The notes under the pieces: model-generated
Told to the model about the DNA's origin: nothing
Database searches by the model: none
Seen by the model: only the letters and a program-made list of their open reading frames with translations
Program-made: the position numbers and the translations under genes
Assembly: GCA_029555925.1 (NCBI GenBank)
Contig: JAKPQU010000558.1
Span: 1-11,135 of the forward strand
Direction: 5' to 3'
Origin: Bacillota bacterium
GTDB taxonomy: Bacteria; Eremiobacterota; SpSt-956; JAKJGF01
DNA length: 11,135 nucleotides
Shown here: piece by piece, positions 1 through 6,522 of the stretch
Numbering within the stretch: the first letter of the stretch is position 1
Layout of the letters: the number at the start of each line of letters is the position of its first letter

Positions 1-174
1 GGTCTTTCCGAGACCGGGAACACCTTCGAGCAATGCATGTCCTCTGGCAAGCAAACAGAATATTACCCCTTCTATTATATCCGAATTACCTACGATTAAT
101 TTCCCTATCTCATGCTGTAATTTCCGAACAGACTCTCTGAAATGATTTATTTTAGCTTCTATATGTTCGTCCAT
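1..174 (-). CDS. moxR: MoxR-family AAA+ ATPase, N-terminal fragment (cut by window edge)
   Basis: This is the first 58 codons of an AAA+ ATPase running off the left edge. The fragment reads MDEHIEAKINHF..., then KLIVGNSDIIEGVIFCLLARGHALLEG, and ends in the Walker A motif GVPGLGKT (residues 51-58). The order of an N-terminal helix, the IVG segment and the ALLEGVPGLGKT stretch is typical of the MoxR subfamily. These proteins are thought to act as chaperone-like ATPases, usually encoded beside DUF58, von Willebrand factor A or membrane proteins. ATG at 174 is the only standard start before an in-frame stop at 187-189. A GGGAG at 195-191 lies 16 bases upstream, too far for a good SD site, so initiation looks weak. 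The upstream neighbour on the same strand is a membrane protein gene ending at 339, and the gap is filled with heptamer repeats. Walker B, sensors and lid are outside the window. Confidence 0.9.
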   Translation of the reverse strand, partial: MDEHIEAKINHFRESVRKLQHEIGKLIVGNSDIIEGVIFCLLARGHALLEGVPGLGKT

Positions 175-206
175 GTATGTTATAATTCAACTCCCGGCTT
201 ATAATC

Positions 207-269
207 GTGACGCGTAACGCGTGACGCGTGACGGGTGGGTCGTGATGCGTGATGCGTGATGCGTGATTT
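207..269. repeat. Tandem heptamer array, GTGACGC/GTGATGC type
   Basis: Nine consecutive 7-bp units are visible on the plus strand: GTGACGC, GTAACGC, GTGACGC, GTGACGG, GTGGGTC, three of GTGATGC, then GTGATTT. The array is richer in GC than the surrounding genes and lies between moxR and the membrane protein gene. It has no reading frame and no CRISPR-like spacers. Such 7-bp intergenic arrays resemble the short tandemly repeated repetitive (STRR) sequences described in cyanobacteria, but the function is unknown. Confidence 0.9.
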
Positions 270-278
270 ACCGGTACC

Positions 279-300
279 GGGCGACCCCCTGTGGTCGCCC
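279..300. repeat. GC-rich inverted repeat at the centre of the heptamer block
   Basis: GGGCGACC (279-286) and GGTCGCCC (293-300) form a perfect 8-bp stem with a 6-base loop (CCCTGT). The palindrome CCGGTACCGG (271-280) adjoins it on the left and CTAC on the right. I know similar GTAGGGGCGA...TCGCCC elements as dispersed intergenic palindromes in many uncultivated bacteria. A REP or MITE-like origin is an inference. There is no T-run, so it is not a convincing terminator. Confidence 0.75.
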
Positions 301-304
301 CTAC

Positions 305-346
305 TCTTCACGTCTCACGTCTCACGTCTCACTCTTCACTATTCAC
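305..346. repeat. Tandem heptamer array, GTGAGAC/GTGAAGA type, opposite orientation
   Basis: Six 7-bp units are read on the plus strand as TCTTCAC, three of GTCTCAC, TCTTCAC and TATTCAC. On the minus strand they are GTGAATA, GTGAAGA, GTGAGAC three times, GTGAAGA. The array overlaps the end of the membrane protein gene: the unit GTGAATA supplies its stop codon TAG (341-339). It therefore lies against the coding sequence with no spacer. The units share the GTGA core with the array at 207-269 but face the other way. Confidence 0.85.
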
Positions 347-1910
347 TGATAGTATCAAAATACTGTCTTACAACAGCTTTATATCCTCTGGGTATCTTTT
401 CTTTATTAAGACTCTTCTCTGCTTCCTCTTTATACTCAGCCAGAACTTTCTTATAGGGCTTATAAGACCCGCCTTCTCCTGAAGGAGCACCTCTTACAGG
501 ATCACTGCCTGCTGTTTTACCATCACCTGTTTTTCCGGAAACAAGTGTTTCCTTCTGTTCTGTCTTGATCCTTTCTTCCGTATAATGTTTAATAAAGATT
601 TCTGTCTTATCGGACGTGCTATCAGATTTCCTGTCATAAAAAGGTTTCTTTGATACAGGCTCACCTTTTTTCTCTTCATTTGTACTTCCCTTACCAAAAT
701 CACTCTGCCCTTTACCATCGGCAGCGACCTTCTTTACAGGTATTTCAGTGGGGTTTTTGGAAAAACCATCTTTAAAAGTACTCTCCTTAAATTCTCCTTT
801 ACCGGCCATATCAGTATCTTTCTGGCCGGCCTCTCTGGCTATATCTTTCTGACAATTCTGAAGTCTTGAACATACCTTGTCAATCATGTCTTTCCTGTTA
901 TGTTTATTCTCCAGACTTTTCTGAGCTATTTTCTCCATAGCCTGACTTATTTCTTTATTATTTCCGCTTTTCAGTGCTTTAGAAAGATGTTGCAGTTCAT
1001 TCCTGAGAGAATTATTCTCCATATTTTTCAATAGGTCATCTAATTTTTTTGCCATTTCCGATTTTTCTTTATCGGACAAATCCCCTGCTGCTGCTTTACG
1101 TGCCATAGATTTAAGCATATCTTCAGAAGTTTCTTCACCGGCAATGTCCGTATCAGGTGTAAGGCATTTTTTCAGAACGCCATTTAACATATCTTTATTC
1201 TGTCTTTCTTTCCATTTTTGTTCCAGTGATGAAATATCCATAAGTGCCTGTTTTTTAGTGATAGCTTCACCCTGCATTTTCTTTGAAAGTTCTTTAATAT
1301 CTTCAGATAATTCTTTATTTAATCCGGTTTTATCACGGGATTTTTTTATGCCTTCACTGAACTGCTCCAGTTCTTTACCTTTTTCTTTAATTAAATTCTT
1401 AACATTCTCTCCGTCTGTATGAGAAGAAGATTTACATGGAATAAAATATAAACCTGTAAATAATAGTAATACAGAACACATAATCATAACGTTTCTCAGA
1501 GGAAATTCAAAAGAAATTATCTTTGCCGGTTCAATAAGAGCAGAAAATTTTGCCGCATCGTCTATAAGAGCAGTAACCATAGGAGAACTGATTTTCTTTT
1601 CAATCATTTCTATGGCAGTTCCGAGTCTTTCCTTCAGAAGTGTCTTTTCATCAATTGAAAAAGCTACATCCCTGAGAGGAAATTTTTTACAGACTTCCAG
1701 GAGGAAAAAAACTATGGATATAACCGGAGGAATACTATATAATAAAGGGAAAGAAAAAGGAATTGAGAAGAATTTTTCTGTAATAAGAAGAAAGAAAGAT
1801 ATACAGAGACCGAGAAAAAAACCTGTTATTGACCGGTTTAAAGAGAGAAATAATTTCCACCGTTTTTTAAGACTCGTAAGTTTTGAACAGAGCTTTTCTT
1901 CGGCGGTCAT
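339..1910 (-). CDS. MoxR-associated membrane protein with long coiled-coil region
   Basis: The protein has 523 residues. Two N-terminal membrane segments (about 28-44 and 51-73) are followed by a short loop containing FSIDEKTLLKERLGTAIEM and a third membrane segment (about 140-158). A long Lys/Glu-rich, helix-forming region with coiled-coil character (about 165-370) follows, then a low-complexity Gly/Lys/Ser tail. The last 40 residues hold a compact motif, KIPRGYKAVVRQYFDTIS. This layout, with the 'IPxGYxxxVRxYF' type ending, is what I associate with uncharacterised membrane proteins in MoxR operons (DUF4175-like). That assignment rests on recall and is not proven. The neighbours fit: moxR lies downstream and hisG ends 11 bases upstream. 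AGAGGA six bases before the ATG supports the start. It may act in the envelope as a partner of the MoxR ATPase, but substrate and function are unknown. Confidence 0.75.
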   Translation of the reverse strand: MTAEEKLCSKLTSLKKRWKLFLSLNRSITGFFLGLCISFFLLITEKFFSIPFSFPLLYSIPPVISIVFFLLEVCKKFPLRDVAFSIDEKTLLKERLGTAIEMIEKKISSPMVTALIDDAAKFSALIEPAKIISFEFPLRNVMIMCSVLLLFTGLYFIPCKSSSHTDGENVKNLIKEKGKELEQFSEGIKKSRDKTGLNKELSEDIKELSKKMQGEAITKKQALMDISSLEQKWKERQNKDMLNGVLKKCLTPDTDIAGEETSEDMLKSMARKAAAGDLSDKEKSEMAKKLDDLLKNMENNSLRNELQHLSKALKSGNNKEISQAMEKIAQKSLENKHNRKDMIDKVCSRLQNCQKDIAREAGQKDTDMAGKGEFKESTFKDGFSKNPTEIPVKKVAADGKGQSDFGKGSTNEEKKGEPVSKKPFYDRKSDSTSDKTEIFIKHYTEERIKTEQKETLVSGKTGDGKTAGSDPVRGAPSGEGGSYKPYKKVLAEYKEEAEKSLNKEKIPRGYKAVVRQYFDTISE

Positions 1911-1921
1911 AAAGTTTCCTC

Positions 1922-2584
1922 TTATGGAGAAGTCAGTGCATCTGCTACGGGACTTTTTATAAATTCTTTCATCTGCTGAACTAAATAGTATATCTGATTG
2001 AAAGAATTCTTAAAACTTATTCTGTTTGCTATCATAAGATTTGACACTCTGGCTATTTCAGCTATTTCTATTATATCTTCACATAAATACTCTGGCGGTG
2101 AATATGTAAGTATCAAATCAGAAAGATTACATTCGAGAGCCAGTTCCACAGGCGGAGAAACTTTGATAATCTCAACCGGTATACCGAGGCTTCTGAAATA
2201 ATTGTGAGCTATAAATGGATAATTCGTAGCAACAGATGAACTGGTATATATATCGGCAACAGTTCTGACCTTATTACTCTCAAGAGTGGCAAGAATTAAT
2301 TTACCATGACTGTAATTCAGTTCCAGCAATTCAAGGACTGTTCTATCTCTTTCAAGTAATATGTCCCGCGTAACTATACCCAGATCAGCGGAACCCAGTT
2401 CTACATATACAGGTATATCAAAAGGATCTACTAAAATCAGTTTATATTTATGTTTATTATCAAAATAAATTTTATACCTTTCGTCTATTGAAAGAGTATC
2501 GCAGACTATGCCGGATTTAGCAAGAAAATCGATAGCAGGGCCAAGCAGTTTTCCTGCAGGTAAAGCAATGGACAGAGGTTTCAT
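1922..2584 (-). CDS. hisG: HisG-like ATP phosphoribosyltransferase, short form, with altered PRPP site
   Basis: The protein has 220 residues, the normal length for short-form HisG. HisG joins ATP and PRPP in the first step of histidine synthesis, and the short form needs HisZ, encoded just upstream. Family features are clear: an N-terminal ALPAGKLLGP segment, DIPVYVELGSADLGIV (56-71), SHGKLILA (92-99), ATNYPFIAHNYF (119-130), VEIIKVSPPVELA (137-149) and the ending MIAN. Several normally conserved residues differ. The usual PKGR reads PAGK, GIVGxD reads GIVTRD, and the PRPP-binding loop (D-[IL]-V-x-[ST]-G-x-T-L in the family) reads LTYSPPEYL (159-167), without the TGxT core. Start: TTGGAG ends five bases before the ATG, a good SD. 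The frame is intact, so this looks like a divergent or repurposed enzyme and not a decaying gene. Family call strong, activity uncertain. Confidence 0.85.
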   Translation of the reverse strand: MKPLSIALPAGKLLGPAIDFLAKSGIVCDTLSIDERYKIYFDNKHKYKLILVDPFDIPVYVELGSADLGIVTRDILLERDRTVLELLELNYSHGKLILATLESNKVRTVADIYTSSSVATNYPFIAHNYFRSLGIPVEIIKVSPPVELALECNLSDLILTYSPPEYLCEDIIEIAEIARVSNLMIANRISFKNSFNQIYYLVQQMKEFIKSPVADALTSP

Positions 2585-2597
2585 ATATGCTCCAATC

Positions 2598-2615
2598 GTG
2601 ACGCGTGACGCGTGG
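2598..2615. repeat. Short heptamer array in the hisZ-hisG gap
   Basis: Two full GTGACGC units (2598-2604 and 2605-2611) are followed by GTGG. The 13 bases AATCGTGACGCGT (2594-2606) are identical to 203-215, so this is a second copy of the array found upstream of moxR. It lies directly next to the hisG SD. Confidence 0.8.
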
Positions 2616-2623
2616 TAAGATAA

Positions 2624-2650
2624 GTCAGTTTTATGTAAAGGTTAACTGAC
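2624..2650 (-). other. Weak hairpin after hisZ
   Basis: GTCAGTT (2624-2630) and AACTGAC (2644-2650) can pair over a 13-base loop in the 76-base hisZ-hisG gap. There is no T-run, so it is not a clear terminator. It may be a modest RNA structure between two genes whose products act together. Confidence 0.3.
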
Positions 2651-2660
2651 CGGCTAAACT

Positions 2661-3899
2661 TCAAAGTAAAAACTCATTGAAATCTATTATTGTTTCGTCA
2701 CCTGTTTCCACATTTTTCAACAGGATCTGCTTTTCCTGAAGAGTGGTACTTCCCAGAATTATAACACTCTTTATTTCTCTGTTTCTTGCATAATTAAGGG
2801 ATTCTTCCAGAGATCTCCCTGTTATCTCAACTTCAACGAGAAAACCTTTTCTCCGTAAGTCTCTTGCAATCCTGAACAGTGTCATTACAGAACTGCCATC
2901 TCTTGTTATAAAAAAATCGGGCCTTCCGCCGGCCATGGCAAGAGACTGATGTTTTTCAAGTGCTTTAATGGCATTTCCTATATTAATTGAAAAACCTGTA
3001 GCAGGACAGGAATAACCGAACTGGCCGAGCAATTTATCATATCTCCCGCCGCTTCCGAGTAATAAATTTATATCTTTTGTATAAAACTCGAAGGTATATC
3101 CGGAATAATACGGCAGATCACCTGTTACAGAAAAATCAACAGTATAATAATCACCGAGGCCGTAACTGTCCAGAACCCTGCATGTATCGGTAATATGGTT
3201 GAGTAATAACGTCACGGGTTCATATTGCTCTGTAAGAGAATTTAAGAATTCAAATTTGCCTCTCAGGAAAGGAACGTTATTTATAATTTCCCTCAGACCT
3301 TCCGGCAGGTCTTTGCTGTCCCCTTCTTTAATGAAGGAATTAAAACGTTTGTTACGCAGTAGTTTTTTTAGTCTTGCAGTTTTTTCATCGGAAAAACGTG
3401 CTTCTTTAAATACTATATCCCAGAAAGCACCATGACCGATATCCATCTGAAATTCAGTAAGGCCTATTTTCTGAAGTGCTTCTACAGACATAATAAGTAA
3501 CTCAATATCAGCTTCCTGGCTATCTGTGCCTATTATTTCCGCGCCTCCGTGATAGGTTTCCTTTTCTCCCTGAAGTTTATCACAGAGAAAAGAATTAGAA
3601 ATATAATAAAGTCTGATTGGTTTTTCGAGACTGCGAAAATGAGTTGCTACGATTCTGGCTATAGAAACTGTAAGGTCAGGACGTAAAAAAGTATAATTAC
3701 CGGGATATTCTGCACACTGATAAATAAGGCCTGAACCGGGGAAAACAGTATTTGAATAAAAAACATCATCCAGCCTGCCTCCGAGTTCTATTGTAGGAGT
3801 GGAAATCTCCCGAAAACCAAAACTCTCAAAAACAGATCTGAGACGCTGTTCAAGAAACCTCTGTCTTACCGGCTCAATAATAAAATGTTTATCTACCAT
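2661..3899 (-). CDS. hisZ: ATP phosphoribosyltransferase regulatory subunit HisZ
   Basis: From the ATG at 3899 the protein has 412 residues and is a class II histidyl-tRNA synthetase paralogue. Visible elements are the motif 2 region (FLRPDLTVSIARIV, about 72-85; then RLYYISNSFLCD), HGGAEIIGTDSQEADIELL, the YYSGYTFEFY segment (about 264-273), the motif 3-like GSGGRYDKLLGQFG (282-295), and a C-terminal anticodon-domain-like fold (about 333-405). The synthetase RGLDYYTG arginine is missing (here VTGDLPYYSG), which argues for HisZ over HisS. Adjacency to short-form hisG confirms the role: HisZ activates HisG and mediates histidine feedback. The motif 2 arginine after 'SF' is Leu, which is unusual. 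Start: a TTG nine bases further upstream (3908) is also open, but it sits only three bases from the AGG of GGCAGGT (3917-3911). ATG at 3899 is preferred, though its spacing is long. Confidence 0.9.
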   Translation of the reverse strand: MVDKHFIIEPVRQRFLEQRLRSVFESFGFREISTPTIELGGRLDDVFYSNTVFPGSGLIYQCAEYPGNYTFLRPDLTVSIARIVATHFRSLEKPIRLYYISNSFLCDKLQGEKETYHGGAEIIGTDSQEADIELLIMSVEALQKIGLTEFQMDIGHGAFWDIVFKEARFSDEKTARLKKLLRNKRFNSFIKEGDSKDLPEGLREIINNVPFLRGKFEFLNSLTEQYEPVTLLLNHITDTCRVLDSYGLGDYYTVDFSVTGDLPYYSGYTFEFYTKDINLLLGSGGRYDKLLGQFGYSCPATGFSINIGNAIKALEKHQSLAMAGGRPDFFITRDGSSVMTLFRIARDLRRKGFLVEVEITGRSLEESLNYARNREIKSVIILGSTTLQEKQILLKNVETGDETIIDFNEFLL

Positions 3900-3938
3900 A
3901 AGAACCAACTACCTGCCATGAAATATTCTTATAAAAAA

Positions 3939-4277
3939 TTATTTCACTTCCTTAAGAAGAGAAGAAATACGCTCTCTTATTTCTTCCGATTTATCATAAA
4001 TGAACCTTAATTCCGGTATGGATTTAATCCTTACCCTTCCTGCCAGTTCACCTCTGATAAATCCTGCAGCACTTTCAAGAGCTTCCATAGCCTTATTTTT
4101 TGTATCGCCATCTCCATAAACACTGACATAAATCCTGGCAATACTGAGATCTTTGGATAATTCTACATCAAGAACAGTTAAAAAACCTATTCTGGGATCC
4201 TTGAGATGTTGTATTATAACACCAATCTCTTCTTTTATAAGTCTATTAAGACGTTCAGTTCTACTGTAGCTTCTCAT
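3939..4277 (-). CDS. rbfA: 30S ribosome-binding factor RbfA
   Basis: This 112-residue protein is the usual size for the family. RbfA binds the immature 30S subunit near helix 1 of 16S rRNA and assists late maturation, especially in the cold. The sequence has the N-terminal R..RLNRLIKEEI helix, the signature HLKDPRIGFLTVLDVELSKDLSIARIYVSVYG (about 24-55) and the closing RIKSIPELRFIYDKSEEIRERISSLL. It lies six bases after infB, the classic infB-rbfA order. The SD GAGGA overlaps the infB stop codon, four bases before the ATG, which implies translational coupling. Nothing is unusual. Confidence 0.97.
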   Translation of the reverse strand: MRSYSRTERLNRLIKEEIGVIIQHLKDPRIGFLTVLDVELSKDLSIARIYVSVYGDGDTKNKAMEALESAAGFIRGELAGRVRIKSIPELRFIYDKSEEIRERISSLLKEVK

Positions 4278-4283
4278 AGTTCC

Positions 4284-6521
4284 TCACAGTTCTCTCATTA
4301 CAGGCTGTAATTCATAGGCTTCAATAATATCCTTGGGACATAATCCGTTGAATTTCTCCACTCCTATTCCGCATTCATAACCTGCAAGAACTTCTCTGGC
4401 ATCATCTTTAAAACGTTTCAGAGAAGATATTTTACCTTCACATATTACTACATTATCACGGAGAACTCTTACATCGGCACTTCTGGTAATTTTACCTTCC
4501 AGTACATAGGCTCCTCCTATTACGCCGACTTTAGAGACATTAAAGGTTGCTCTTATTTCGGCCTTTCCAAGAGCTACCTCTCTGTAAATAGGTTCGAGTA
4601 AACCTGCCATAGCAGCCTTGATATCATCAATGGCCTGATAGATTATTCTATAAAATCTCACATCTATCTTTTCATTTTCAGCAAGTTTAACTATGTTGGA
4701 ATCAGATCGTACATTAAATCCTATAATTATTGCATTGGAAGCGGATGCCAGCATAATGTCGCGCTCGTTAATAGCACCTACCCCTCCGAGTATAACATTT
4801 ACTCTTACTTCATCAGTACTCAATTTATTAAGAGCCTGGGTCATAGCTTCAACGGAGCCCTGTGTATCGGCTTTGATTATGATATTAAGTTCCTTTATCT
4901 GGCCATCCTGAAGCTGTTTAAAGAGATCTGTAAGGGTAACCCTTTTAACAGATTTCATTTTTTCTTCTCTGACCTTCTCTGCCCTTCCTGTAGCTAACTG
5001 TTTTGCTTTTCTGTCATTCTCACAGACAAAGAGGTCATCTCCGGCCTGAGGTACATCGGAAAGCCCGGTAATTTCAACAGGCATAGCAGGATAAGCTTCT
5101 TTTAATCGCTCACCTTTATAATTGGTCATTGCTCTTATTTTTCCATAAACAAGACCTGCTATGACAGCATCTCCTTCTCTCAGGGTACCCTGCTGAACAA
5201 TTACTGTGGCAACAGGGCCTCTCTGCTTATCCAGTTTGGCTTCCAGAATTGTTCCTCTGGCTTTCTTGTCAGGATTTGCCTTTAACTCCAGCATTTCAGA
5301 TTGAAGTAAAATCATATCGAGTAACTCATTGATACCTTCTTTGGTTCTTGCTGAAACAGGAACTGTAATAGTATCTCCGCCCCATTGTTCAGGAACAAGT
5401 CCAAGTTCAGCCAGTTGCTGTTTGACCCTGTCCGGATTACTCTGAGGTTTGTCTATTTTATTAATAGCTACAAGAATAGGAATAGTACCTGACGTTTTAG
5501 CTGCTCTTGCATGGCTTACAGCTTCAATTGTTTGAGGCATAACGCCGTCATCAGCCGCGACAACCAGAACAACAATATCAGTAATATTGGCACCTCTGGC
5601 TCTCATCTGAGTAAATGCTTCATGGCCCGGAGTATCAATAAAAGTTATAGGATGCCCGTTAACTTCTACCTGATAGGCTCCTATGGACTGTGTTATACCT
5701 CCTGCTTCCGTATCTGTAACATGAGTTGCTCTTATGGAATCCAGTAAAGATGTTTTGCCATGATCAACATGTCCCATAACTGTAACTACAGGAGGACGGG
5801 GAACCAGGTTCTCTACCTCTTCTTTTTTCTCTTCTAAAATCTCTTCAGTATAAGCATCTACTACTTCAATGGCAATGCCAAAACGTTCGGCTACTTTTGC
5901 TGCATTTTCAGCACTGACCAGCTGATTTAAGCTGACCATTAATTTCATTTTAATAAACTCTTTAATTAATTCATTTGGAGGTAATTCCATCCTGGTAGCC
6001 AGTTCTTTAACAGATACAGGATCTACTATATAAACAGTTCTGGTCAATTCAGGTTTTTCTTCTGTTAATTGTCCTTCTTCCTGTTTATCCTGTCTCTTTT
6101 TCTTTTTAATTTTGGCAGGTTTCGTTTTTTCTACAGTCAATATTGTATCTAAGACGTCACCTTCCCATTTCTTTTTCTTTTTCTTTTTGTCATCTCTGAC
6201 TTTTATCTTCCCCCCCTGGAATTCTTCTTCTTCCAGTTCTTCAATCTCATCTACTCTATCTTTTCTCTCTTTCTTTGGCAGAAGTTCCTGGTATTGTCCC
6301 TCATCTTCTTCAGCTTCTTTTATTTCTGATTGAAAATGGTTCACTTCTGAAACTTTATCTGTTCTGGTAAGATAATCCAGTACCTGATCAGATACTCCAA
6401 ACTCGAGAGTACTCATATGGCTTTTAACATCAACATTTAATTCCTGCAAAATTCCTATTAACTCCTTACTTGTGATACCAAGATCCTTTGCTAATTGATA
6501 TACTCTAGTTTTTTCAGCCAA
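4284..6521 (-). CDS. infB: Translation initiation factor IF-2
   Basis: IF2 is the GTPase that places initiator tRNA on the 30S subunit and promotes 50S joining. From TTG at 6521 the protein has 745 residues. A first N-terminal IF2 domain (RVYQLAKDLGITSKELI, about 6-50) is followed by an acidic/Lys-rich linker with seven consecutive lysines, and a second IF2_N domain (about 160-222). The G domain has GHVDHGKT (250-257), DTPGH (296-300), NKID (354-357) and SAR (390-392). Domains II, III (IIIKADTQGSVEA) and IV (YECGIGVEKFNGLCPKDIIEAYE) complete it. Start choice: an ATG at 6539 overlaps nusA and has no SD. GGAGGTGA (6534-6527) lies five bases before the TTG, and MAEKTRVYQLAKDLG is the expected IF2 beginning. 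The SD is made from the last nusA codons (Gly-Gly-Gly-Glu), so the two genes are tightly coupled. Confidence 0.97.
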   Translation of the reverse strand: MAEKTRVYQLAKDLGITSKELIGILQELNVDVKSHMSTLEFGVSDQVLDYLTRTDKVSEVNHFQSEIKEAEEDEGQYQELLPKKERKDRVDEIEELEEEEFQGGKIKVRDDKKKKKKKWEGDVLDTILTVEKTKPAKIKKKKRQDKQEEGQLTEEKPELTRTVYIVDPVSVKELATRMELPPNELIKEFIKMKLMVSLNQLVSAENAAKVAERFGIAIEVVDAYTEEILEEKKEEVENLVPRPPVVTVMGHVDHGKTSLLDSIRATHVTDTEAGGITQSIGAYQVEVNGHPITFIDTPGHEAFTQMRARGANITDIVVLVVAADDGVMPQTIEAVSHARAAKTSGTIPILVAINKIDKPQSNPDRVKQQLAELGLVPEQWGGDTITVPVSARTKEGINELLDMILLQSEMLELKANPDKKARGTILEAKLDKQRGPVATVIVQQGTLREGDAVIAGLVYGKIRAMTNYKGERLKEAYPAMPVEITGLSDVPQAGDDLFVCENDRKAKQLATGRAEKVREEKMKSVKRVTLTDLFKQLQDGQIKELNIIIKADTQGSVEAMTQALNKLSTDEVRVNVILGGVGAINERDIMLASASNAIIIGFNVRSDSNIVKLAENEKIDVRFYRIIYQAIDDIKAAMAGLLEPIYREVALGKAEIRATFNVSKVGVIGGAYVLEGKITRSADVRVLRDNVVICEGKISSLKRFKDDAREVLAGYECGIGVEKFNGLCPKDIIEAYELQPVMREL

Positions 6522-6522
6522 A

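Noticed and set aside
207..346. CRISPR array
   Set aside because: Units are 7 bases with no spacers, no repeat of 25-40 bases and no cas gene nearby.
1612..1962. Plus-strand frame of 116 codons
   Set aside because: It lies antisense within the membrane protein gene, has no family resemblance and crosses the hisG end.
1922..2584. hisG pseudogene
   Set aside because: The frame is full length with a good SD site and no stop or frameshift; the changes lie in conserved positions of an otherwise intact protein.
2661..3899. Histidyl-tRNA synthetase (hisS)
   Set aside because: The RGLDYYTG arginine and the motif 2 arginine are missing and the gene is paired with short-form hisG, so HisZ fits better.
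6112..6333. Plus-strand frame rich in Phe and Ser
   Set aside because: It is the antisense shadow of the Lys/Glu-rich linker of infB and has no SD site.
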